NCBI RefSeq assembly: GCF_026262505.1
Contig: NC_067204.1
Location: 25,823,300 to 25,887,299 of the forward strand
Length of the DNA: 64,000 nucleotides
From: Trichomonas vaginalis G3
Lineage: Eukaryota > Parabasalia > Trichomonadida > Trichomonadidae
Reading direction: 5' to 3'
Below the pieces are notes generated by a model. The model was not told where the DNA came from. It did not search any database and worked only from the letters and a program-made list of their open reading frames with translations. A program made the position numbers and the translations under genes. Below, one piece after another: positions 36,659 to 47,653 of the stretch (its first letter is position 1; each line of letters opens with the position of its first letter).

Positions 36659-39600
36659 ATGTATCGGAAGTTGTCTAAGTTAGAACACTCGGAAATAAAA
36701 CAACTTCTTACAGAAGCTAATATAGATGTTGCAAAGCATTACGCAACAAACAAAAAGGCACTCGCTGACATCCTCAATGACTATAATGGTGCAATAAGTT
36801 ATGATAGAATTCATGAGTTCATAAAGCCGCAACGCGGCGAGGACGAAGTCCATGCAAGAGCATTTCCTTTAAATGACGTTGCTATTGACTTATATCATAG
36901 ACGTTCAGTACCTCATGAAGTAAGAAGAGAAATGTTTGACATAACAAATGCAAACGTTGGTGAAAAAGAAGAAGAGACGACACACTGAAACAACAGAGAA
37001 GAGAGATGTTTAAGAGCGCTATAGAACAAGTTCGCAAAGCTAACGATGTCCTTCGTTCCATTGACGACAAACCAAAAGAAGGTGAGAGATGGTTAAAGAA
37101 AGATGAAGAGAATAGGAAGAGGAATGTTAAGACAGGCAATAGACTCATTGACTTTAACATCGAAGCTTTAGATGAACCAAACAGAGACTACTTACACAAA
37201 CATTTCGGTAAGGTTTTCATGAGACTCTTAGAGAAGATTAAAATAAACTCCCAACAAAGATGGATGGTATGTTATAAACTTGGTGGAAAGTATGAATGTT
37301 CTACGTTAAACCTCAATAATAGTGGAACATTACTACATCAGCTCTTGAAGGAGAACTTTATATCAGAGATAGAAGCAAATGCTGCAGGTATTGTTGAAAT
37401 GCACTATGACTTCTTCTTGACAAACATAAAGAATCTTACTGAAATAAAGATGTATGATTTAACAGAATATGAAGGCTTAACGATGTCAGATGTAAAGAAA
37501 GGCAAACCAAAAAAGAGATCATATAGAGATGAAAGCACACTGACAAATGACCAGAAAGCCATTTTGGAAGCTCTTAAGCAAACAGGAAACCCAGCACTTA
37601 TAGAAAGCTTTTGGAAAGATAATGGTGAAAAGAAGTTTTATAAGAAGAGAAGCGGTCAGTTCTGGAAGTATCTTTGCACATTACCTATAAATCTTGAACG
37701 CTACCAAATCTTCAATGAACTGAACAAAAGAACTGCAACACTTATGACAGAAGATAACTGCTTCGTTTATGCTTGCATTCAGGCTGGAGTTGATGAAGAA
37801 ACTATTGACCACATGCGTGAAGTCATTCGTGTTAGAGATTTTCCTCAAAGTAAAGTACAAGAAATTTCTGACGCAACAGGTATAGCATTTAATGTTGTCA
37901 TTGGTTATTTCAATGACTCAAGACATAATGAAATAAAGAGATATATACCAAAAGAATGTGAAACTGTTAGAACTATTGACTTACTTCTTGTTGAAGACCA
38001 CTACATGCTAAACGAAAGATTACCAATGACAACATATTTCATTCGCAACTATATAGAAATCTTGAAGGAGTGTGGTGGAATGAACATTGAGAAACAGATG
38101 AAGATTTATACAAAGAGAGAGAACAAATATGTAGTTCGTTATGATAGAACAACACGTTATGGGATGTTATGAAAACATTGTGGGAGTGCAAATATTTCGA
38201 ACCTATTTCTTATGGAGAACTTTTCACATATACTACTGACTTATATAAACAGAACCTTGCAACATTTAAAGATTTGACATATGCTCCAAAGTATTGTGTA
38301 CAACTGAAGAAGAAAGCCGAGTCAAAAGAAGTAAATAAAAATAAGTGCAAGTTCATTCCTGAGCACGTTTTCTTTGCTGACTTTGAGTGTAGCACAGACG
38401 GCTTTCATAAAGCTTTTAACATATGTTATGACAGTGAAGATGGTTCAGTGAGTGAAAGCATTTGGGGTCAGAACTGTGCAACAGAATTTTTGGAGCGACT
38501 TCCTGACAAGAGTTTAATATATTTCCATAACCTCAGTTATGACATAAACTTCATCTTAAGACACATGACAGAAGTGAAAGGAACTCCCATCATTAAAGGT
38601 TCACGAACAATGCAAATAACTGGCTTATATAAAGGAAGGGCAATTATTATAAAAGACTCTTACAGTGTTATAAATAAGAAGCTTAAACTATTTCCTGCTA
38701 TGTTTCATTTGCAGTGCGGTGAAAAGGAAGTATTTCCATATCAATATTATTCAAGCTCTTTATTAGCAAATGACAACAGAACTGGTGTCATTTCTGAAGC
38801 GTGTAAGTTTGTAAAAGATATTGATACATTCATGAAAAACATAGATTTAATCGAAAACTGCAGAATAGATGAGAACCACTTCGATTTAGAAAAGTATAGT
38901 ACATTCTATTGCAAACAAGATGTAAGAATTTTAAGAGAAGGTTTTGTTAAGTTCAGAAATGATATATTGAAAGAATTTGATTTAAACGTTTATGACTACG
39001 TTAGCATTTGTTCAATTGCTAACAAATTATTTGAGAACAGAGTGTACTTCCCGAATGGAAATTTATATGACCTCTCAAATAAACCAAGAGAGTTTATTTC
39101 GAGATGCATTAACGGTGGAAGATGTATGCTGTCAGATAACATTAAACAAAAGAGCGAAAAGAAACTCATTGCTGATTTCGACGCTGTTTCATTATATCCA
39201 TCCGCTATCGCGAGACTTTATACTTTAGAAGGTATTCCAAAGGTTATGAAGAAAGAAATGTTAAGCACAGAGTATCTCATGAGACATTTATTCGATGACG
39301 ACCAAAAGGAACCCATTGGTGAAAAGTTTATGTCTGGCTTCTTTGTTCTCATTAAGATAACAGAGATTGGAATACATAGACACTTTCCTTTAATTGTTTG
39401 TGACCCTGAACTAAATCCAGAACTTAACGTTCCCAGAAGTTCAAACACTTGCTGTTTAATGTATGTTGACCATATAACATTACAAGACCTCATAAAATAT
39501 CAAGGTGTCAAATGTGAAGTGTTGCAAGGATATTATTACGATGGAAACAGAGATATTAGAATAAGAGATGAAGTAAAGAAGTTGTTTGAGTTAAGGTTAA

Positions 39601-40437
39601 AGTATAAGAAAGAAGGAAATCCTTTGCAAGAAAATATAAAGCTCATTCTGAACAGTATTTATGGCAAAACTATTCTATCTCCTATTGAGTCAAAAATAAC
39701 CATAGTAAATGACAAAGATGCTATAAGATATGCCATCAGAAACTACAACCATATAGTGAAGTTCGAAGGTTTGGATGGTTCAGATAAAACTATTTTCAAG
39801 CTAACGAAAAGCATTTGCAGACACTTTAACTTCTGTCCACTTGTGTTAACATTCTGTCTATGTCGAAGAGAATAATGTGTGAAGTATTCTGTACTGCTGA
39901 GGACTTAGGAATGGACATCTTTTATAGCGATACGGACAGTATGCATCTCTACAATGAAGATATCCCTCGTTTAGCTGAAGAGTTTGAGAAACGTTATGGA
40001 AGAGTTCTCATTGGTAAAAACCTTGGTCAATTTCATAGCGACTTTGCAGAAATCACAAAAGATAAACAAAGTTTAGCATACAAGTCAATATTTTTGTGGA
40101 AAGAAGACTTACATAGACTTACTCACGAATGATTTAAATGAAGTTGCATTTCATGCACGTTGTAAAGGTGTAAAACAAGACGTTCTTGCTTTAACCGCTA
40201 ATGAAATGTTTCCTGACTCTGTTCAGTGTTTCTATGATGAAGATAAAGGTTTAATGGTTCCGCAAGGAAAATTTAACAAAGACTCTGAGTTCAGTGTTAT
40301 GAAGTTATATAAAGCACTTTATGACGGTCAAGAGATTGCATTCGACTTATGTAAGTCTGCTACACCTGCATTTGAAGAGAAGTTTTAACTTTTCTATTCA
40401 GACTAAGACTTCATTCATAAGAAAGCTTAAGTTCTGA
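36659..40437 (+). pseudogene. Maverick protein-primed DNA polymerase B, broken
   Basis: Same domain order as 10347-14130: N-terminal domain, NCFVYAC/DHYMLNE cysteine-peptidase-like stretch, exonuclease motifs FADFECSTDG, NLSYDINF and YCKQDVRIL, motif A DFDAVSLYPSAI (about 39178), motif B LNSIYGKT (about 39645), motif C YSDTDSMHL (about 39922). Broken in about five places. Compared with the palindrome arms it is near-identical over long stretches but has sharply bounded divergent blocks, for example at 37545-37620 and 38705-38860. Confidence 0.9.
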
Positions 40438-40537
40438 GGTCATGAATGAGAAAATAATGAGGTCATTTATTTTTGTCAGCAGTGAGACCATTCATGATAA
40501 AAATAAGCCGCTAGCGGCAAGGGCGAAGCCCATGTGG

Positions 40538-41402
40538 TCATTTACAATACTGCGATGGTAGAGTGTTTAAGAGTTGTGCTTCAATATAGAGACAGTCCTT
40601 ATGGTCTGGAAGTAGCAAAACAGGTGCTTTATGGTCATGAGTGGAGAACATGTCAACCCAAAACTCACGATTGAAGCCAGTTAATTTATAGTATTTAGGG
40701 TTAGGAAGTTGTGAAGTTCTTGTATGACCAATGAACTCATTTTCAACTCCCTTACTTAAGTTTGAATATAATATAGCTTGCTTTCTATCCCAAATACCAG
40801 GTGTTACAATCTTTGAAAATTCATTTTTCCTCGGAAGCATTGCATCATAATTGAAAACATTCTTGAAATCATCACTTGGTTCAGAGATTTGAAATCTTAT
40901 ACGTAATGGATTTTCTTTCTTTTTAGATACTTCATTGAATGGTGAATATATAATAAACTGACAGTCATGAGTTCCATCTTCATTTTCATTAAATTCATAA
41001 TGAAAGTCTATAAGTTGTGGCTGACTACCTTCTTCTTTCAGTTGTGCAAGAAACTCACGTAAAGGCTGTAAAGTTTGTACTTCAATGTTAAACTTTTTCT
41101 CGAACACCTCATTAAATGAAATCATACATTGTAGCAATGTTGTATCGTCTTTAAAGTATTTGTATATGTGAATGTTTTGGGCGCTTAAAGACTGTTCGTC
41201 ATTTTCTATCTCGACTTGAAGTATAAAGTCAACCTTTCTGAAAGCACGTGTTATATACATAGATGTTATGCCAATGTACTTCTCTTCATTTATGTTCACA
41301 ATCCAGTCTGTTGGAAACTTAAACGTTACTCTGTTCCCCTTTATTTTGACGTCAGGGTTTTTCACTACTGAACGCAACAGATAAAGGTATTTGTCTATAC
41401 AT
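40538..41402 (-). pseudogene. Maverick 285-aa structural protein, broken
   Basis: Counterpart of 1688-2545 with small differences (VSKKKENPLRIRF, APVLLLPDHK). About two breaks, near its two ends. It converges with polymerase B. The spacer has a TTAGCGGCAAGGGCGAAGCC-like insert absent from the other arms. Confidence 0.8.
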
Positions 41403-41426
41403 TTAATTCGGATAAAAATAAACCAT

Positions 41427-41706
41427 TTACTCTTTCTTTGCTTCAGCTTCTTTAGCTTTTGCTTCAGCTTCTTTAGCTTTTGCTTCAGCTTTTCTCTAGC
41501 TTTTTCGCCAGTAGTCTTGGGTTCTTTTGTCTTCCAGCAGCTAATGCAGCAAGTTGTTTTTCACTAAGTTTTCTCTTTGGTCTCTCTGGCTTTTGTTCTT
41601 GTTTTTGTTCCTTCAGTTCGGATAAAATTTGCTCACGAATTTCTTTCTTCAATGATTCAACATCTATGACCCCTTGGGTCTTGTCCGTAGGGCTTGTCTG
41701 AGTCAT
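41427..41706 (-). pseudogene. Lys/Ala/Glu-rich basic coiled-coil protein, broken
   Basis: Counterpart of 1403-1663. Here the (AKEAEAK)n tail is longer at DNA level: the TTTAGCTTTTGCTTCAGCTT word is repeated an extra time, showing how the tail grows by slippage. About one break. Confidence 0.65.
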
Positions 41707-41751
41707 TTGACTGCAGATAAAAAACAAAATTAAAACTTTAACCGATGTAAA

Positions 41752-42179
41752 ATGAGCTTGTCAAAATCAGAGCGAGAGTCTATTATATTAAATGACGCAA
41801 GAGGAATACAACATCCTTTCTATTACGTAAGTCAGAGTAAAGATGGTAAAATATACGTAAGAAAAAGAAAGGTTCCATTAGCGAATGCAGAAAGCGACAG
41901 TATTAAGGTGCATGGCACCGAGGGCGAAGCCCATGTTAAGCCTTCTATTCAAACTGAAAAGTCAATAGAACCAGAAGAAAAGAAGCCAGATGTACTTTCA
42001 ATAACGAACCAAGAGCTTATTGCAAAGTTCGTGAATTTCATTGAAAAAAAACCGAGTCAAAGAATCCTGACCCGCCAGTGAAAGAAGTTGAGACAAAAGA
42101 GAATGTACAGTTCATTGAAAATGTCAAGAAACAACTTCCACCACGAATGCCAAGAAGAAGAGTGAGAATAATGAAGTAA
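41752..42179 (+). pseudogene. 144-aa basic protein, broken
   Basis: Counterpart of 923-1357. The N-terminus is intact; the middle differs (HGTEGEAHVKPSIQTEKS), and about one break lies before the basic tail. It ends 28 bp before the capsid gene. Confidence 0.68.
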
Positions 42180-42207
42180 ATAGATATTTTTTATCTGAAG
42201 TAAATAC

Positions 42208-43782
42208 ATGCAGAACGAACAGCTAAACGAATTTACTCCAGCAGAGCATATTCATCAGATTCGCTCATATTTCGATATCATAGACAATGCAGTTCAAATT
42301 GGTGACACTAATAGAAAATATTCTGACGCAAAGATTCCATCACAACCTGGAACTGCTAAAGATAACACATGGGTAACATTCAATCTCTCACCTCCTGGTG
42401 AAAATATGTTGGACCTTTACAATACATTCATTACGTATAAAATGGAAGGTCAATTTATTGTAGATAAAGAAATTGGTTCAGGTTCCAATAAAACAAACCC
42501 ACCAGGATTTTGGATTGGTTTCGATGACGCTTTCTATGCAGTTGCTGGATATCAAATCCTTGCAAATGGTCGTATCGTATATTCTCAAGACAACGCAAGA
42601 GAAGAAGCATATATAACTTCAAACTCACAAACTACCGAACAAATAAAGAAAGTAGATGTTTTCTCAAAGACTCGACATGAAGATGTATGGAGTCATTCGG
42701 GAACATGCAGAACAGGACAAATTGTTAGTGGTCCAATTACAGCAGGAAAATCATTTGATTTTAAGCTTCGTTTAAGAATTCCTGTTAGAAGATTCCTTCC
42801 ATTAGAAGCTATTCGATTTATTCCAGCTTTTGCAGGAAACATTCAGCTTAAAGTAAAGTTCAGTAGCGACGCCTTACAATGCACATCTATATCTGTAAAT
42901 GATATCATTGCTTTCAATCCAACTCTTAAAGTTGCATTTGCTTCAGATTCAAATCCACCGACAAATAAATTTGTTCCATGGAATGAACCATTCACTATGA
43001 TAACGAAGGCAGTAGAAGCTAGTGGAACAGTTACTATTACAACTGTAACCCAGCAACTATTTCGAACAAAGATGGATTTTAATGAATGTTTCATTCATCC
43101 AAAGTCATTCTCTTTAGACCCTAACATTTATACAGAACTTGTAGAACATTATACAAACGAGGCTTTATGTTTTCCTGTTAAAGTTATGGATTGGATTCCT
43201 ATGGACGGTTCATTCTCAAAGAATACAGATAGTTCAAGTGCAACATTTACAGCAGCTTATACGCCTATTAATGTTAAAAGTATTTGGGCACTATTTAGAA
43301 AGAAAGACAACTATTATGTTAATTTTGAGAACCCTAAGTTTAAATATCTTCAGCTTTCCATGGGAGCTTATGGAAATATGCCTGCAGAACCTGAAAAATC
43401 ATATGGACCTGTATTTTATGAAATGGTTGCGAACGCTTGCAATACAAACAATGATATGATAGGATTTAATGAAGATGTTATGAGGTCATTGGTGGATGAT
43501 GGTAGTGTGGAACATAAATGGGATAGCTATGACAACACACATTTCTTATGTGGTTTTCCAACAGAAGTGGACTTTTGCTTCCAGCAAGGTCAAGCATCTA
43601 CTGCTCCAATAACATACAAATTGTCTGTTAAAGGACCTATTGAACTAGCAACTGAAAATGTACCAAAGCCACTTATTGGATTTATGAGGGATTGTTGCTT
43701 TGCCATTCAGGTGCGTGCTAATGGCATCCCCATAATAAGATTAGATGACTATAACTTAGCTACGGACGACAGTGAGGAATAA
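42208..43782 (+). CDS. Maverick major capsid protein, 524 aa
   Basis: The only uninterrupted capsid frame in the window, from MQNEQLNEFTPAEHIHQIRS to YNLATDDSEE. Length, beta-rich composition and position with the small structural genes fit the double jelly-roll major capsid protein of Polintons, which forms hexagonal capsomers. The leader TTTTTATCTGAAGTAAATAC is directly before the ATG. Nearly invariant in DNA among the three copies here. Confidence 0.85.
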   Translation: MQNEQLNEFTPAEHIHQIRSYFDIIDNAVQIGDTNRKYSDAKIPSQPGTAKDNTWVTFNLSPPGENMLDLYNTFITYKMEGQFIVDKEIGSGSNKTNPPGFWIGFDDAFYAVAGYQILANGRIVYSQDNAREEAYITSNSQTTEQIKKVDVFSKTRHEDVWSHSGTCRTGQIVSGPITAGKSFDFKLRLRIPVRRFLPLEAIRFIPAFAGNIQLKVKFSSDALQCTSISVNDIIAFNPTLKVAFASDSNPPTNKFVPWNEPFTMITKAVEASGTVTITTVTQQLFRTKMDFNECFIHPKSFSLDPNIYTELVEHYTNEALCFPVKVMDWIPMDGSFSKNTDSSSATFTAAYTPINVKSIWALFRKKDNYYVNFENPKFKYLQLSMGAYGNMPAEPEKSYGPVFYEMVANACNTNNDMIGFNEDVMRSLVDDGSVEHKWDSYDNTHFLCGFPTEVDFCFQQGQASTAPITYKLSVKGPIELATENVPKPLIGFMRDCCFAIQVRANGIPIIRLDDYNLATDDSEE

Positions 43783-43812
43783 AGGATGAACGTTTATTTT
43801 TAAAGCTTATAA

Positions 43813-44253
43813 ATGAGTTCTTCATCAAGCTCTCGTGAACCTTCACCATCTATGAAACAAACTTTACCAAACGATTATGGAGCACCTATTGAATATTTCT
43901 TACGAGCTGCACAATGGCAAAGAGCAGTCTCACCAAGGTTAGGTGTTCCACCAGCTCCTGTCAAAAATAGCATTTGGTCAAGTCCTTATATAAGATATGG
44001 TCTCCCACTAGGTTTACTAGCTACAGCAGGAGCAGTTATGATGTTGAAAAGAAATAAAGCAAATGTTGTAAATAATACTGAAGTAGCTGAAGTTAAACAA
44101 ACTCCAACGCCTTCACAAGCAAAACCTTCAATGACTCCTGAACCTATGGAAGTACAAACTCCTGTTCAAAAGTCAACTCCTAAACCGACTCCAACATTTA
44201 AACCAGAACCTACTCCTCAAATAAATCGTAAAACTCCTGCGTTTCCTTATTGA
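43813..44253 (+). CDS. 146-aa single-TM, Pro/Thr-rich protein
   Basis: Ser-rich start (MSSSSSSREPSPSMKQT), a short conserved segment (APIEYFLRAAQWQRAVSPRL), one membrane span at about residues 58-75 (YGLPLGLLATAGAVMML) followed by KRNK, then a Thr/Pro/Gln-rich tail ending PAFPY. The charge pattern suggests the tail is on the basic side of the membrane. Possibly a virion membrane or maturation protein. Confidence 0.62.
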   Translation: MSSSSSSREPSPSMKQTLPNDYGAPIEYFLRAAQWQRAVSPRLGVPPAPVKNSIWSSPYIRYGLPLGLLATAGAVMMLKRNKANVVNNTEVAEVKQTPTPSQAKPSMTPEPMEVQTPVQKSTPKPTPTFKPEPTPQINRKTPAFPY

Positions 44254-44301
44254 AAAAATAACGTTATTTTTATTTAATATTAAAATTTTTATTTGATTGA
44301 A

Positions 44302-44538
44302 ATGACAAATAAAGTCACTGAAGCAATGAAACAAAAGTTTTTGGTAGAATACATTAAATCAGGAACTATTCCAGAAGGTTTTTACATTCATACTATGAAG
44401 GATGGTAGAGTTCAGTTTAGAAAGATAAAGCAACCATTAGATAGAGAAGGAATTTTGAGAAAGATTAAACTTCATGAGGACAACATTGCTGAACTTAAGA
44501 AGAAGCTAGAAGAGTTGGAGAAAGGAAGAGAGTTATAA
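44302..44538 (+). CDS. 78-aa protein with C-terminal coiled coil
   Basis: Starts MTNKVTEAMKQKFLVEY; the ATG is chosen over an upstream in-frame TTG. Same protein as 17941-18177 with two substitutions. Its end lies at the inner limit of the right terminal repeat. Confidence 0.62.
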   Translation: MTNKVTEAMKQKFLVEYIKSGTIPEGFYIHTMKDGRVQFRKIKQPLDREGILRKIKLHEDNIAELKKKLEELEKGREL

Positions 44539-45394
44539 AGCAATGAATTCAACAGGGTGAAAAACCGGGTGAAAAAAGAGGTGAAATCTCACCACTTCAC
44601 CTAAATTTATTTTTGTGCTATGTTTTCATACGTGTGAGGGTAGTGATATCATTAATTTTTAAGTTTATTTTTTTATAAATGACAGAACAAAAATAAAGCA
44701 TATCTACTCAACAGGAATGAGACCCTTACTGACTATGTATTCGTTTAATGCTTGATGAAAACAATGGTACATATTATCGTATGGGTATACACAACGTCTG
44801 TCCATCGTCGTCGTATATGTAGAGCTCAAATCCAGTCCAACCTTCTTTTGTACAATATGTAGCTTTATTTAAGTATGTATTTATGTAGATAAGGCAATTT
44901 TCTTCATCGCTCCAGAAATAATTTTTGTTCTTTGTTGAAATAGTTTTCGTTCCTCTGCGACCATAAGGAATGTATGCAATGAACTTTGCGTCATAAGGGA
45001 TTGTAATATATTCAGGGTTTCTTTCATCGTCAATGGGTCTGTCTTTGTTAAAATGCATGTTTCTCAGTTTTACTTGAGTTTTGAATAGTTCACGGAAACG
45101 TTCTGGGAAAGAGTCATAGTAAATGTAGTCAGACATGTCTTTACAATGAAATAAAAAAAATTAAAAAAAATAAAATAAGGTTATTTTTTTATTTAGTGAG
45201 GACGGTAGTGAATTCGTTAGTGAAGTCGTTAGTGAAGTCATTTATGTGTCAGATGGTTTTGTAAATATTTAAGGTTAAGTTGGTGTTATGGTTGTGTTGT
45301 AAAATATACGTTACCGGTTTCGTAAAGTGTCAAAACCGCTAAGTGGTGTACGGAGGCGCGCAGTGCCACAGTACACAACTTAGTCTTACTAACT
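44522..45394. repeat. Right terminal inverted repeat of the Maverick
   Basis: About 873 bp, the reverse of 23426-24282, ending ACACAACTTAGTCTTACTAA then CT. It includes a copy of the nested palindrome (44558-44606) and the second 120-aa gene. Confidence 0.93.
44774..45136 (-). CDS. TIR-encoded 120-aa protein, right copy
   Basis: Differs from the left copy by only two or three residues (RELFK for HELFK, NTYL for NAYL). Uninterrupted. It points away from the element's end, toward the interior, as the left copy does. Confidence 0.72.
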   Translation of the reverse strand: MSDYIYYDSFPERFRELFKTQVKLRNMHFNKDRPIDDERNPEYITIPYDAKFIAYIPYGRRGTKTISTKNKNYFWSDEENCLIYINTYLNKATYCTKEGWTGFELYIYDDDGQTLCIPIR

Positions 45395-45616
45395 AATATT
45401 TCAATTGATTGATTGCAGTTTGTTTCATAGTCATGTGAATACAAGTATGATCTTTAGGTATTTCAAGCGTTTTGTTGACTTCTTGTGTTGCATTAAGTGG
45501 ACTTCCGTGATTCATGAGAAATTTTTTAATCCAAGCACGGTAAGTACCACTTGTAGGTGTATTTTTATGTTGTGGTGGTGGTCCTGAGTGAATATGAGTT
45601 AAGTTTGCAGATTTAA
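45395..45616 (-). CDS. MULE transposase, middle segment
   Basis: Lies between the Maverick (ending 45394) and a MITE (starting 45617). Encodes KSANLTHIHSGPPPQHKN onward to INQLKY. The His pair (THIH) completes a C2H2-like zinc finger begun in the next segment (YHRCEYEGC). Excising both insertions, each with one target copy (AATAT and TTAA), leaves a single frame totalling 1,680 nt, or 559 residues, so both insertions are recent relative to decay of the gene. Confidence 0.85.
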
Positions 45617-46135
45617 GGGTGGCTTCCGACCAAATTATCACTTTTTACCCCAAGTGAGAAAATTTCGTAATTTATAACCAAGTTTTTTAAAATCTATATT
45701 TAATAAAGATTCTATTTTTCTTATTAAATTTCAAAAATGAGGGGGTTCGGAATCGTCCACAAATTGCCGAAAGGGTTTTTGCCAGTTTTGAATCCGCTTA
45801 TTTTTATCGACCAAAATTATAATAAATATAATTTTCGATAAGTATTCTACCCAAATGATTCTTCAAAAAATTATTTTTCGGATTTTATTCCGTAAAAAAA
45901 CGTTACAGAAAACGCCTAGAAAATTTCGAATTTTCCCTAAAAAATTCAGTGCAGGTCGATTTAAGAGATTTTTCAAAAATAATCATATCAGTAGATAGGG
46001 TATAATATAGAGGAGCTTTATGAATAACTCAAAATCTGGGAAACTCAATATTCAACGAGAAAAACGCTTAACGAATCTCACTTTTGGTGTAAACATCACA
46101 AAAAATTGAGATAGCTTTCTGGTCGGAAGCCTCCC
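45617..46135. mobile_element. 519-bp MITE with TTAA target duplication
   Basis: TTAA at 45613-45616 and 46136-46139 encloses inverted ends: GGGTGGCTTCCGACCAAA at the start and TCTGGTCGGAAGCCTCCC at the end. There is no coding capacity; the interior is A+T-rich with several TTTTTCGGATTTT-like runs. TTAA targets are known for piggyBac and Kolobok elements; the parent is not identified. It interrupts the MULE transposase without otherwise changing its frame. Confidence 0.9.
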
Positions 46136-46362
46136 TTAAAAATGTAATTGTCGAAATTTTTAATAAATTTAAAGCCTGCTGGGCAGCCTTCGTATTCGCA
46201 TCGGTGGTAAATTAATACTCCTGTTCCAATTGATAGTTTTTGTGGGTCTTTGACAAATCTTATGTTACCATGCAGCTCTGCAGCTATAACAAAACGAGAA
46301 TATTCTAAATATCCTATGGCTTGATCAACCTCGCATGGAGGATCGGGTGGAGGATGTTTCAT
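46136..46362 (-). CDS. MULE transposase, N-terminal segment
   Basis: Begins at the ATG read from 46362 (MKHPPPDPPCEVDQAIGYLE). It carries the first half of a FLYWCH/WRKY-like zinc finger (IYHRCEYEGCPAGFKF), which in MULEs binds the terminal repeats, and runs to NYIFK at the MITE boundary. No upstream MULE terminal repeat was found in 46363-46611. Confidence 0.82.
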
Positions 46363-46611
46363 TGAGCAGCAAAAAGGAAAAATAAAATTGAAAACTCACA
46401 TTGAAAAAATAACGGTTTAATAGAAAATATTTTTTTTTCTTCTGAAAAAGAATTATCTTTGAGTATCTAAATTGGGACAAAGGATAAAGAATAGATAACT
46501 AGTACTTAATATATGATACATGTACACGAAATGGAAGAATGTGTACTAAAAGAAAGAGAAATTTTAGCTTAATATTTTACATACGAATCAATTATCTTTG
46601 GTTAAAAGGTA
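46363..46611. other. A+T-rich spacer, no gene seen
   Basis: Upstream of the MULE start. No terminal repeat of the MULE, no coding frame and no hairpin were found; the array of stem-loops begins directly after it. Confidence 0.5.
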
Positions 46612-47653
46612 GAATTGTTGGCTATGTATTCATGATCAGTACATCATAGCCAACAATTCCTTATACAAAATTCAAAAACTTGGGTGCAATCAGAACTGAT
46701 TGCACCCAAGTTTTTGAACTTTCTTGAGGGAATTAAAGGGTGAGAGATTTATAGTCTATCTATATATCTCCCACCCTCTAATTCCCTCCCTGACAGCGGG
46801 AAACTTTGTCTGAATGTTAAACTATTCAGACAAAGTTTCCCACTGTTTGCGAAGGAATTGTTGGCTATGATGTACTGATTCATGATCAGTACATCATAGC
46901 CAACAATTCCTTATATAAAGTTCAAAAACTTGGGTGCAATCAGTTCTGATTGCACCCAAGTTTTTGAACTTTCTTGAGGGAATGGAAGAGTAAGAGATAT
47001 ACATTATGAATATATACCTCTTACCCTTCCATTCCCTCTCTGACAGCGGGAAACTTTGTCTGAATGTTAAACTATTCAGACAAAGTTTCCCGCTGTCAGC
47101 GAAAGAATTGTTCCATCTGGTGCATAGAGTGTGAATCTATGCACCAAATGGAGCAAGTCCCTCGCGAAATTGCCAAAACTTGCGTCGCATTTCAAAGATT
47201 GCGACCCAAATTTTGGCGATTTCTAGTAGAGATGGAGTATTTTGAGTCACTGACCTATATGCAGTGGCTCAAAGGGCTCCATCTCTACTTTGAAGCAAGG
47301 AAACTTTCCTCGAAATTTTGATAATTTGAAGAAAGTTTTCAAGCAATTAACAAAGGATTACTCGCTATGAGGTAAAAATTCTAGATTTTCACCTCATAGC
47401 GAGAGCTTCCCTTTCATTGCTTGAAAACTTTCCCCAGCTTCAAAATTGGGGAAAGGGCTGTAAAGTCGACTCCGATACCAGCAGGTACCAGAGTATTTAA
47501 AAGAGAAGCCCTCGTACGAGTTTCTATGAAGACCTTCTCATTCAAGAAGATCTTAATAGAAAATCGTACGAGGGCATTGGAAACTCGCGTCTGGTACATG
47601 TTGGTACCAGAGTGTTTGAGATTTGAAGACTCTGGTACTAACATGTACCAGAA
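46612..47653. repeat. Array of at least twelve consecutive stem-loops
   Basis: Stem-loops follow one another with little spacer: 46612-46658, 46671-46718 (23-base arms, 2-base loop), 46726-46788, 46792-46845, then a second copy of the four-hairpin block at 46857-47098, then different ones at about 47107-47155, 47164-47222, 47226-47290, a nested one at 47332-47433, 47505-47576 and 47590-47652. Arms are mostly 18-25 bases. In the duplicated block the AT-rich third hairpin differs between copies, but both arms changed together (AATTAAAGGGTGAGAGA against AATGGAAGAGTAAGAGA), so pairing is kept. No coding sequence. Confidence 0.93.

Larger units (their letters stand above)
23426..45394. mobile_element. 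Maverick/Polinton family 1, both ends present (21,969 bp)
   Basis: Starts AGTTAGTAAGACTAAGTTGT and ends with its reverse complement. Flanking AATAT (23421-23425 and 45395-45399) is a 5-bp target duplication, within the 5-6 bp known for Mavericks. It carries both terminal repeats and the expected core set of integrase, packaging ATPase, polymerase B, major capsid and penton-like proteins. It looks structurally whole but is broken in coding terms, with about twelve interruptions spread over seven or eight genes. It is young, since the host gene is otherwise clean and sequence matches to the palindrome arms are very high. Confidence 0.96.

Noticed and set aside
46612-47653. tRNA or rRNA cluster
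   Set aside because: Stem-loops are single long hairpins without cloverleaf arms or the conserved tRNA box A/B words.
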